Shown here: one piece after another, positions 46,970 through 57,096 of the stretch | Layout of the letters: the number at the start of each line of letters is the position of its first letter | Numbering within the stretch: the first letter of the stretch is position 1 | NCBI RefSeq assembly: GCF_002575655.3 | Contig: NC_053037.3 | Location: 255,349,135-255,413,134 of the forward strand | DNA: 64,000 nt | Source of the DNA: Aegilops tauschii subsp. strangulata | Taxonomy: Eukaryota; Streptophyta; Magnoliopsida; Poales; Poaceae | Direction: 5' to 3' | Position numbers and translations under genes: made by a program | Notes under the pieces: model-generated | What the model saw: the letters and a program-made list of their open reading frames with translations, nothing else | What the model was told of the DNA's origin: nothing | Databases searched by the model: none

Positions 46970-48999
46970 GGCTGCAGAGTGTGTGCTAGTGTGTAGCGCG
47001 GCCTGCCGGGGACGATGAAGATGATGGAAACTTAAGCGGGGTATGCAGAGAAGAGGAAATGCCGCAATTATTTGTACCCAGTCGCTCCAAATTCCTGGGG
47101 TTGCGCAGGGCTCCTATTGCCTGGTTTATTTTTTCAGGACAAAAAGAAGGAACGAGTTTTGGGATTATGCACCGGTACCGGTACGAACGGAGTAGGACAG
47201 TTGGCAAGCAATACATTGAGCTCTTCTTATTGATAAAGCCAGTAATAATCAAACTACAAAGGAAAAGAAAAGAAAGACAAAGGAAAATATTTGCACGAAT
47301 CTTCGCGTAACATCAATGGCATAGGACACTAGATGTGCATTACTTAGAGCACAGCTAGATGTGCTTTAGCAATACTGTCAAACAAAACCCCTAATCATCA
47401 TTGCAAACAGCGCATAGAACATGGCTAATGCGACAACCAGAACTACACATGCTAGTTCCTTCTTGTCTCTTGCTTTCATCTGTTACCTGTGATTGATTCT
47501 TTCTTGCTTCATTGTACTGATTGTACATTCCAGATCAACCAGTTTCTTCTTCAGCTTTATGTTATCTTCTGCGAGCTTGGTGATCACTCTCCCAGCCCTG
47601 CCATGCTATTCTTCATCCAGCCAGTTAACAAAGGCACAAGCCTCATATCCCTACCAATGTTAAATAGTATTGAGGATGAGCGGTGGCATTAACTGATGTA
47701 AAATGACGAACTTAGCATTAACCTCTAAGGGACAACTGAGAAACCGCCTGCCAATGCTGAATCCCTCCGTGCATACATGTTGAGCGGGAGTGTGCCCGTG
47801 CACACAACTCAGCTTTTGGTACTTCTCGGTGGCGCAAAATTAGGAGTCGAACTCGTGCCGCGGGAGTCTGGAGTCATGCTCCGGATCCGGCGGCAGATCG
47901 CTTTCCTGGGGGGGGGGGAGGGGTGTCATTCAGGACGGATTCAGCGAGCTATACTTTGGACATGCTAAAAAAGATCGGGATAGATTGGAACCTGACAGGA
48001 CGATTCGGATCCGTAGTACACCTGCCTCCTGATGACCTTAGGCAAGTGCTCGATGGCGACCGCCATCGTGGTGGCGATACGAGCAGGAGCAGCCACACCG
48101 AAACCATCAGCACCACTCGTCCGCATTCCCGCAATGTCAGCACCATGCGAGGGAATTTGGAGGCTATGTAGGGATTTGGGGGAAATGGGTAAACTGTGGG
48201 GATAAGCTAACGGCCGGGAGCTACTTATGGCACTATATGTTGTATACGGCACACTGTTTATACATGTCGTTTTGTTAGGTATTACAACGTCACACACGAT
48301 TTCCGCACCAAACCATGTGAGAAGACAACGTAGGTTAGACACGGTTGCCATTACATAACTGTATGTGATGTACTACCCTGTCCATATAATTGAGTTATAG
48401 TGATACCGTGTAAACAGCTGCTCCGCGGATATCCGTCAAACAAAAACAGCCGCTCTGCATATAGAGATGGCGGCGGCGGCTACTGGAGAAGAGGTCAATC
48501 TTCGGTTGGTGGGCGGTGGCTGCGTCATAGGAGGTCAATCCTCGGTCTGCGGCGGGAGATAGGAGGAGCTGAACCATCGAGGTTGGCGATGGCGTGATTC
48601 GAGCACATCCATCGCGGTCGATGGCGGGATAGCGGACGTCGAACTTCAGGCGGCAGCCGCACTAAGCTTTGCTCCTCGACCCTGCTGTCTCGGCGTGCCG
48701 CCGCATCGCACTTCTCTGTCTGCTGGGTGGAGGCCGCTGTGCGGCTAATTAATTAAGGTATTCTTTTTGTGAGTGGCTTAATTAAGGTATTCAATTCCTA
48801 AGGGTAGTGTTGTACTAGTACTCTGCATGTAAATTGACTGGCCATTAATTTTTGTCATTGCACATCTGGATAACAACATGGAGTTCCCTCAGTAATTATG
48901 AAAATAAAACCTTGTGATTTATGCACGCATCTCTGGGCAGCAGTTAATCCGTGTATTAATGTTGTTGTTTTGTTTTTAATTACCATTCGTGTGCTGCAG
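46970..48999. other. CACTA interior without recognisable gene
   Basis: About 2 kb with no convincing coding sequence. Holds a G-run (about 47909-47922), a stretch near 48230-48402 resembling subterminal repeats in reverse orientation (CACACACGATTTCCGC, ACGGTTGCC, ending TTATAGTG), and a possible intron end or leader just before the TNP2 start (GTGCTGCAG at 48991-48999). Confidence 0.5.
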
Positions 49000-51715
49000 A
49001 TGGAACGATCTCGATGGATGAAGAATCGGAAAAACCACAAATTTTATCAGTGGCGTGACAGAGTTCATGAATTTGGCTGAAAGTACAAAGAGGAGAATTG
49101 GTGATGCGGATTACATCTTGTGTCCATGTACTGATTGTGCCAATACAGAGTCACATGAAGTTGCAGATGTCCAGTTTCACTTAGTCTCTAGGGGATTCAT
49201 AGATGGATATACACGTTGGACCAGACACGGTGAAGAGGAGGTCATGGATGAAGATACCCAGGGTAGCGAGATGCCAAACCCCGATCAGTGTCATATGGAT
49301 GTTGAATCTAGCATCAGAGCAGAGGCGTCAAGCTACCAATGGAACACTAGAAAGCCGAAACGCCCACTGGAAAACCAAGACGTCGACGCAGATGACGACG
49401 ATCTTGATATGCCAGATTTTGCTGCTATGATTGCAGATTTCGAGGGCCGAAAAAAGGATATGATTGGGTACAAGGATCTGCCAACCATTGATGCGGACTC
49501 CATGAAAGAATTGTATCCAGGTTACAAAAAGAAATATTCCAAGTTGAGTGCCACCCTGGCGCTTCTCAGATTTAAAGCAGCAAACGGTCTATCAAACAAG
49601 GGCTTCACAGAGATGTTAGGTCTTTTGAAAGAAATTCTTCCGGAAGATAATGTGCTCCCTAGAAGCACGAATGAAGCGAAGAAAATTGTTTGCCCATTGG
49701 AACTTGAAGTACAGAAGATACACGCTTGTGTGAATGATTGTATATTGTACCATGGTGAGTACAAAGATTTGTGTGCATGTCCCACATGCAAGCATGCATG
49801 ATACAAGCGCAGGAGAGCAAATGACAAGTACAAATTGGACGATGAGATCAAGACATGAATCCCGTTCAAGGTTGTTTCGTACTTGCCTTTAATTCCAAGG
49901 TTGAGGCGTTTGTTTGCAAACCCTAGCGAGGCAAAGAGGTTGCGGTGGCATCATGATGAGCGAATTGCGGATAGGTTTATGAGGCACCCGAAAGATGGGG
50001 CTTAGTGGGAATTAATCTATAACAAGTATGTAGACTTTGCCAAGGATCCTAGAAGTATAAGGCTCAGGGAGTGTACTGACGGGATGAATCCTTTTGGCGA
50101 TATGAGCACCAATCACAGCACATGGCCGGTGCTTCTGTGCATATATAACCTAGCTCCTTGATTGTGTATGAAGAAAAAATACATTATGATATCAATGATT
50201 ATCCAAGGCCTGAAGCAACCTGGAAATGACATCAACATTTACTTTCAGCTACTGGTAGAAGAACTGCTGACAGTGTGGATAGATGCGCCTGCTGTAAAAT
50301 GTTATGATGCTAACAGAAAGGAGATTTTCGATCTACATGCGATGCTGGTGCACACCATTCAAGATATGCCGGCATTAGGCAACACATCAGGGTAGAAAAC
50401 AAAGGGAGATGTAGGGTGTGTCACATGCATGGATAGGACAGCTAGCAGAAGACTTCCCAACTCGCACAAAACCGTGTATTTGCGTCATCATAGGTTCTTA
50501 CGGAAAACTCACCCATACCGAAAGATGAAAGCTGAATTTGATGGTACGGCAGAGGCAGGTGTGGGCCCAAGACCCTATGAAGGGGAGGTGGTCCACAACA
50601 TGGCTAAAATAATTAATGTTGTGCTTGGCAAGAACCACCCTTTGACGGTGAAACAAACACCCAAGGGTCAAGTGTTTAAGAAGAAATCAGTGTTCTGGAA
50701 ATTACCTTACTTCTACGTGTACGTGACTACATAGATGTCATGCACGTAGAGAAGAACGTATGTGAAAGCATCCATGGTACTCTGCTCAAGATTAAAGGTA
50801 AAAGAAAGCATGGTGACGGTTCATGGCTCGATATGCTTGCTGACCAATCAAAACGCAAGAGTGAAGCAGAAGATGATGACAAATTCATCAAAGCTCGCCA
50901 GAGTTACAATTTCAGCACAAAAGAAGCAACACAGTTCTTCACCTATTTGTTGTCAGTTAAGACAGCCTCTTCCTACTGCGCAAACATCAGAAGTCTCATG
51001 GATGTGAGCTCAGGTAAAATGAAGTTGGGACACATGAAGTCACATGATTGCCACATAATGTTGACACAAATCCTCCCGGTGGCCATCAGGAATCTGATGG
51101 ACAAATATATAAGAAACACTCTTATTGACCTCTGTGATTTCTTCAACCAACTATGGCAGAAAGTTGTACATCCTGAAGAGTTGGATCATATGCAAGATGA
51201 TATTGCAAGAATATTGTCCAACCTAGAGATGTTTTTCCCACCGTCATTCTTTGATGTCATGGTCCATCTCACTATGCACCTTGTCGACGAGATAAAGTAT
51301 TGTGGTCCTGTGTTTCTTCGCAACATGTATCCCTTCGAGCGGTTCATGGGAATACTAAAGCGCTTTTGTGAGAACCAAAACCATCCATAGGCAAGCATCC
51401 TACAAGGTTATACCACGGAGGAGGTGATTGAGTTTTGCACCGAATACATGAAACAAAGACCTATAGGTTTGCCCCTCTCTCGCCACGAGGGAAGGCTGAA
51501 AGGTAAGCTGGTCCTTGCTGGCACGCAAATGGCTGCACCCGGAGAATTGGCAGAGAAAGCCCATTTGACGGTACTGCTTAACAACCCAGTTCTTAGTGCT
51601 TATGCTGAAGAGCACTTGGCGAAGATACGCCAAAGCTTCTTAGCAATGGTGCCTTCATCAGATATGGAGATGAAGGAGCACATTAAGAACTATGCCGAAT
51701 GGTTGAATCCCAGTT
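49000..51715 (+). pseudogene. TNP2-like CACTA transposase, truncated and broken
   Basis: Transposase of En/Spm (CACTA) elements, which would act in the nucleus on the element ends. Order: transposase-associated domain at the N-terminus (MERSRWMKNR at 49000; frameshift near 49053; TEFMNLAES, then CPCTDCAN), acidic linker, TNP2 transposase core (from about 49690, CPTCKHA; RLFANPSEAKRLRWHHDER; GMNPFGDMSTNHSTWPV), and a DUF4218-type region (51000-51390, FFPPSFFDVMVHLTMHLVDE). In-frame stops near 49799, 49856, 50002, 50158, 50393 and 51388, and a frame change near 50735. The last codons (to about 51715) run into the E1 LTR, whose first bases supply the stop at 51718-51720. Missing 3' part is beyond E1. 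Confidence 0.88.
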
Positions 51716-54323
51716 TGTAGCGATCCGACCTCAGACGGTCTAATCTCTGTGCATAAGTGTCATCCCCGGATCGGTAATGCTGACACACATACTACTTGAA
51801 GGATTCATAACAGAATGTAATCACACACTTATTACATCGAATGTCTCAAAAGAGAACTTCTTAAAATAATATGGCTTAAGGCCATCTAAATAAGATAACT
51901 ACGGAAGCATCGAAGGTAAATGAGTCCATAAACTCCAACGGCATAGCTGAGTGCACGACAACGACCTAGCGCACCTTACTCTTCGTCTGAAAAGTTTGCA
52001 ACATAATACGTTGCAGCCCGAAACGGGTCAGCACATGGAATATGCTCGCAAAATAACACTCTAGAGCAATGAAGAAGGTAAATGCAAACACTACATGCAT
52101 ATATGGCTGGTGGAGGCTCTACGGTTATCATGTTTTTGCGAAAAGCCAATTTTTCCCTACAACAAAGGAATATATTTTATTGAACTATCATGGTAGTTGA
52201 TAAACATTGAGAAGGTTCCTCCAACTCAATCCCAATTGAACATTATTAATAACCCAAAAATTAGATTAAGAGTGATGAGATCAACATGATAATTCAAGAA
52301 CCAGATACTCAAGATGTCCATAACTGGGGACACGGCTAACCATGATTAGTTTGTACACTCTGCAGAGGTTTGCGCACTTTTCCCCACAAGACTCGATCTC
52401 CTCCGTTGAATTTCTCGCACTACATGATGTTTGAGAAACGGATGATCGAGACACAGTCTTTCCGAAGCATTTACTCCTTACTCTGGGTAGACAGTTACAC
52501 CTACTTTCCCCTACATCTGCTAGCCTACCACTAAAAGAGGTCACACAACATACTCAACTATGCCAGAGCCCATAATGGCTTGTGGCTGCACACGAAAGTT
52601 TCTAGCATGAATAATCTTATGATCCCTTTGAGCCTGGGTGGCGAACCGTAGGATGATCACACGGGTACTCCGGGATATCCTAGGACAACACTGGATTCTC
52701 CAGGTGCCCAGACAACCAATCCACCCAGATGTGAATTAAAGTACCCACCTTAAGTTAACCATTAATTAACATCTCTCACATCAGTCATGGATCACTCAAG
52801 CCAGACCACGTCTACGAGCATAGGATAGCAGTATAAGCATAACGTAGAAGTAACTCCCATGGTTTGATATAAAGGGCAATGGGTTCTACCTCATCATCTA
52901 CTTCCCAAACCCACATGTTAAACAAATCCTACTCATGCAATGTTTGAGGATTGAAACTAATGCATAAAAACTGGGTAATAAAGGGGTATGATCAAAGTGT
53001 TACTTGCCTTGCCGATGATCTGCAAACCCTAGAGACTCATAGTAGCACGCTTCGCACTTCGGAAATTCTATCGCAAACAAACCATAGCATACATAAGCAC
53101 TCTAGCACAGATGCGAGGGTAAAACTTAGATGAGAAAGATCAAATCTGAAAGTTCAACTGAAAAGAGCTTCGATTTGCAAAAGAAATCAATCAAATCGGA
53201 GCTACGAAACTCAAACTACGATCAAAAGAAGTTCGAAAACAAATCTGCTTGAAACCAAATTTTAAATTGTCAAAATCATGTTCAAGTTGATTACCTGGAA
53301 AGAGGGGTTCTAGACGAAGATTTTGGCGTTGGTTTCACTGGATTTGGACGAACGGTTAAAAAGTTGCGAGGGTTTGAAGATTAGGGGCTAATCTGCGATA
53401 AAAATAATCGCAGATAGGTCCCTGGCGAAAAAAACAGAAAAAGAAAAAAATATATCGGACGAACGTCCGCTAACAGCGACAAACGAACGAATTCGTTCGT
53501 TATAAGAACTAAACGAACGAACGTTCGCAGAATAGATCTAAACCGAAAAAACTGACCTAAAAAAGGAGTAGATCTAGGGTTTACCGAAAAAAAAACCGGA
53601 CGAAGACCCGGGAAAAAAAACCGATTGGCGGCGGTGGTGTCGGGTTCGGGTTCCGGCGCGGCACGGGGCGGCGGCGGAGCTCGAGGCATGGCGGCGGCTA
53701 GGGTTGGTGGGGTGTCGCTTGGGCTGGCGGCGGCTTGGGGCTGGCGGCCTCGAGCCTCGCCTTATAAAGGCTGGCGGCGGCGGGGCGGCCTGAGAGTCCC
53801 GGCCCGAGCCGGCTCCTAGGTCGGTTCGCATTTTTTTAAATAAATTCCGCTGAAGAAAATCCTGAATAAATATAAAAAATTCTAAAAATGCAGAAAACAA
53901 TTTTCACCGTTTAAATAAAATATTAAGAAAAAAGTGAACATTTTTCTGGCCTAAAATGCAATTTTGGAAAATGCATATTTTTTTCTAATTCAAATAAAAT
54001 CTCGAATAAAATCCAAATAAAATATTTATTTGATTTTAACATTTTTCCTCCAATGTTTCTTTTATTTTGGAGAAGTCCTTTTATCCCCTCTCTTTTATTT
54101 TTAATATTGGAAATATTTCGGAGAGAAAAAATATTAAAACCAGAATGATCCTCTATTCAAATTTGAGAAAAATTCAAATATGAAAATAGTTGAAATCCCC
54201 AACTCTCTCCGTGGGTCCTTGAGTTGCTTAGGATTTCTAGGATCGCAAACAAGATGCAAATAAAATATGATATGCATATGATGACCTATGTATAACATCC
54301 AAATTGAAAATTGGGATGTTACA
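51716..54323 (-). repeat. 3' LTR of E1 (2608 bp)
   Basis: Plus-strand ends TGTAGCGATCCGACC...TTGGGATGTTACA, so it reads TGTAACATCCCAA...GGTCGGATCGCTACA on the minus strand, a form typical of grass Tekay-lineage elements. It contains a GC-rich block (about 53600-53820) with a minus-strand TTTATAAGGCG TATA-like box (53760-53769), and AT-rich flanks. No gene. Confidence 0.88.
53762..53768 (-). promoter_or_regulatory. Candidate TATA box in the E1 LTR
   Basis: Minus-strand TTTATAA within a GC-rich block, correctly oriented for transcription of E1. Inferred from motif and position. Confidence 0.4.
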
Positions 54324-54340
54324 AACCTACCCCCCTTAAG
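54324..54340 (-). other. Polypurine tract of E1
   Basis: Minus-strand TTAAGGGGGGTAGGTT immediately before LTR start TGTAACATCC. Confidence 0.85.
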
Positions 54341-54370
54341 ATGAATCTCGCCCTCGAGATTCGGGTTGGC

Positions 54371-55081
54371 TCAAAATAGGTGTGGGTGGTCTTTCCGTAG
54401 GTCTTCTTCTCGCTCCCAGGTGGCTTCATCCTCGGTATGGTGGCTCCACTGTACTTTGCAAAACTTGATAACCTTGCTGCATGTAACTCGGCTGGCAAAC
54501 TCGAGAATCTTGACTGGTTTCTCCTCGTAGGTCAAATCACTATCCAAATGAATTGCTTCCAGGGGCACTGTATCTCTCAGAGGAATATCGGTCATCTCTG
54601 CATGACAATTCCTCAACTGGGAAACGTGAAACACATCGTGAACTCCTGACAATCCTTCGGGTAACTCCAACTTGTAGGCCAATTCTCCCATTCGTTCCAA
54701 AACTCGGTATGGTCCTACAAATCTCGGGGCTAACTTTCCCTTAACTCCAAATCATTTAACTCCTGGAAGAGGTGACACTCAAAGATATGATGTATCTCCG
54801 ATTTCATAGACTACCTCCTTGTGTTTTGTATCAACATAACTCTTCTTCCTGGACTGAGCTACCTTTAGTCTGTCGCGAATCAACATAACCTTATCTTCCG
54901 ACTCTTTGATCCAATGTGGTCCAAACAACTGACAGTCTCCAACTTCATCCCACATTAATGGTGTCCTGCACCTCCTTCCATACAAGGCTTTGAAAGGGGC
55001 CATCTTCAGACTAGCTTGATAACTGTTGTTATATGAGAACTCCGCGCACGGTAAATTATCATCCCAGCTGTATCCATAATC
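54371..55081 (-). pseudogene. E1 integrase C-terminus with chromodomain
   Basis: Continuation, on the minus strand, of the integrase broken off at 62796. Contains DNLPCAEFSYNNSYQASLKM and APFKALYGRRCRTPL (integrase core end), a linker, and LAPRFVGPYRVLERMGELAY (GPY/F motif). The chromodomain at the end has ILEFASRVTCSKVIKFCKVQW and ATWEREEDLRKDHPHLF. In chromoviruses this domain directs integration to heterochromatin. Two in-frame TGA stops lie near 54778 and 54755, so the protein is broken there. The reading frame joins 62796 exactly when CRW-C and one TAGCG are left out. Confidence 0.92.
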
Positions 55082-55086
55082 TAGCG

Positions 55087-56004
55087 TGATGAGGACATCA
55101 ATACAATTATTACACCCACAGTCCCTGCTGCTATACATACTGGACCAATTACTAGAGCTCGCGCACGCCAATTAAATTACCAGGTACTTTCGTTTCTTGC
55201 TAATGATTCTAATGTTCATGAGAATATGATGCTGCCTAAATTGGATACATTTGTTTTGCTCACAAATGAAGGGCCTAGATTTGAGAAGGATGAACATTGG
55301 AGCAAGAACAAGCATGGAGATGATGGCATGCGCATGGGGAACAAGAACGGAGTTACAAGTGATGATTTCAGGACGTTGAAGCCACCATAATGCGTGCATG
55401 AAGCCTTGGACGAAATATACAAGATGCTACTTCATAACTTTCGTCCAGAGGCTATTCTAGGTGCTGCGTCACCTTATTATTGGGCCAGGCCCATGTAATT
55501 TCGAAATACATAAGTATAGGCTGTTTTTAGAGTCCGTATGTGTGGGGAAACAAGAGATAGGGTTGGTTTCGGACCCCTTCCTCAAGGGCCACGAAATTCC
55601 CCCCCTCTTCCTCCATATATACAGCCCTTAGGGCGTCGTTTAGACTTTGGGTTTTGTTTAGATTAAAAGTTCGCCATAGCTGCAACTTCGCGTACTTCGT
55701 TTGTGTTCAGCGACCAGACAAAGGCGTCACAGAACCCCACCTTGATCAATAAAGCTTTCATCTTATATTCGCAATATCCAGATTGCAATCTCAGTTTCTT
55801 GCCTGTTCTTCGTTTGCTCGCAGGAAACAGACCCTCGTGGTCAGGTTGATCGTGCTCCGGCGTGGTCGATAACCTCTCGGAGTTGGTTTAGCGATTGCTA
55901 AGGCGCGACGTCCTCGCACGTTCGTAGTCGGATCGTCAAAGTCGACTTCCATCAAAGCGATATTCATCATCTCATCGAAAGACGGGACACCTTTGCCTCT
56001 ATCA
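55087..56004 (+). repeat. 5' LTR of CRW-C (918 bp)
   Basis: TGATGAGGACATCAATAC...GCCTCTATCA. Preceded by target copy TAGCG (55082-55086). Differences from the 3' LTR seen by eye: C/T at about 55261, A/C at about 55280 and G/A at about 55985. Confidence 0.96.
55616..55621 (+). promoter_or_regulatory. TATA box of the CRW-C LTR promoter
   Basis: TATATA in CTCCATATATACAGCCC, conserved in the LTRs of copies A, B and C and in the middle of the LTR where U3 would end. Transcription would start about 30 bp downstream, near the GCGTCGTTTAGAC segment. Confidence 0.6.
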
Positions 56005-56006
56005 AG

Positions 56007-56024
56007 TGGTATCAGATTTCCAGG
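56007..56024 (+). other. Primer binding site of CRW-C (tRNA-Met type)
   Basis: TGGTATCAGATTTCCAGG, two bases after the LTR. Matches the initiator tRNA-Met site over the first ten bases. Confidence 0.88.
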
Positions 56025-57096
56025 TTGCTCGGTGAGATTTTACAGTTTTTCGTAGTTTAGATCGAGTCTGTTCTTCATACCTACAGTCCACGAAAAAGCC
56101 ACAAAAAAAAATTAGGGTTAGTTCATCATATCCGAACCAATCTGAGCCTTTGCATAATCTTTTTAGGGTTTTTGCTTTGTTGAATTTGCGGTTGCATCGT
56201 CGTGTCAAGTTGCTGGTCTTAGAGTCTAGTCTTTTAGAGTTTCGAGTTCTGGTCATAAGTTGTCACGCCGCCGCCGCACCATCATCATCGCCTTGCCATC
56301 TACCACCATTGCTTATCCGCCACCGCTTTGAATCCGTATCCATATACCACCACCGCTGCCATATACCACCGCCATATATCCACCACCAATCCGAGTTCTT
56401 TTCATAGTCGGTTTGTTTTAGAGATCCATATATTTTCCGTTTCGTGTTTCCTTGCCTGAGTAGGTCTCGAAAAAAAAAAAAATATTTTCGGCAACCAAAA
56501 ATATTTTTCCCTATCCTATTTTTAGGCCCCGGGTAGTGTTTTGAGACACTCGCCATCATAGTGATTTTTTGTCGCACTTTTTCGTCGTCGCTGCCCTGAT
56601 TTCCGAAAAAAAAATAGTCAAAAAATTTTGTGCCCATCCTGTCAGTTTGACCTGGGAAGAGTTTTGAGACACTCGCCATTATAGTGATTTTTTCGCAAAA
56701 AAAAAAAAAAGGAGGAGCGCAAAAAAAAAAGAGCGCAAAAAAAAAAAAAAGAGCGAAAAAAAAAATTCCTGAGTGTGCTTTTCCCCTGTTTACGTGCAGC
56801 GCCGTGATTTTGTTAGTGTTCTAGGCTCGCGTCTCTAGCACGGTCTAGCCTAGGACCAGCACAGTACCGTCGTTGAGCGTTTATTCAACTTTGCATCTCT
56901 GAATTGATTATTGCTTACCATTTTGCTACCATATTATAAGCCTTCCCAGCTCCACATAAGTCTACATCGTGCGTTTGACTCTCCCTGGTAATCGCTATAT
57001 CCAAGCTTTGAGAGTTTTTGACTACAACGGTTGCCGATCACCACCTGCTGCTGGGTAAGAACTGGTTCACAAGCCGATGAGACTGATTGGGCGAAC
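56025..57096 (+). other. CRW-C untranslated leader
   Basis: Non-coding leader with a shortened CCATATACCACCACCG minisatellite (about 56335-56390), two related blocks ending in CACTCGCCATYATAGTGATTTTT (about 56545-56690), and A-rich tracts alternating with GAGCGC (56695-56766), the same as in copy A. At 57060/57061 the sequence ...GTAAGAACTG joins GTTCACAAG... directly; copies A and B have ~110 bp more at this point. An in-frame TGA at 57019-57021 closes the gag frame upstream. Confidence 0.82.

Larger units (their letters stand above)
46014..51715 (+). mobile_element. CACTA DNA transposon, 5' part
   Basis: Begins with CACTACTGCAGGG (46014), then a subterminal region with repeated TGTGTGCGAT/CGGTTTGCGAT-like motifs, a small acidic ORF on the minus strand, and a TNP2-type transposase pseudogene (49000-51715). 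It is cut at 51715 by the chromovirus E1 and the remainder lies beyond the window. A second CACTATAAC-like terminus in reverse orientation at 48402 leaves open whether 46014-48402 is a separate smaller element. Confidence 0.75.
51716..55086 (-). mobile_element. E1 segment 1: Tekay-type chromovirus, 3' part
   Basis: Minus-strand gypsy element: 3' LTR (51716-54323), polypurine tract, and the integrase end with chromodomain (54371-55081). It is interrupted at 55086 by CRW-C and resumes at 62796. CAGTT (51711-51715) would be one copy of its target duplicate in the CACTA transposase; the partner is outside the window. Confidence 0.88.

Noticed and set aside
53381..53900. ORFs rich in Pro/Arg or Gly/Ala at 53381-53900
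   Set aside because: GC-rich part of the E1 LTR; composition-driven and without domain.
57031..57033. TTG at 57031 as the start of the CRW-C polyprotein
   Set aside because: TTG is not a normal start in plants, and this position lies in what is leader in copies A and B. The first in-frame ATG is 57097.
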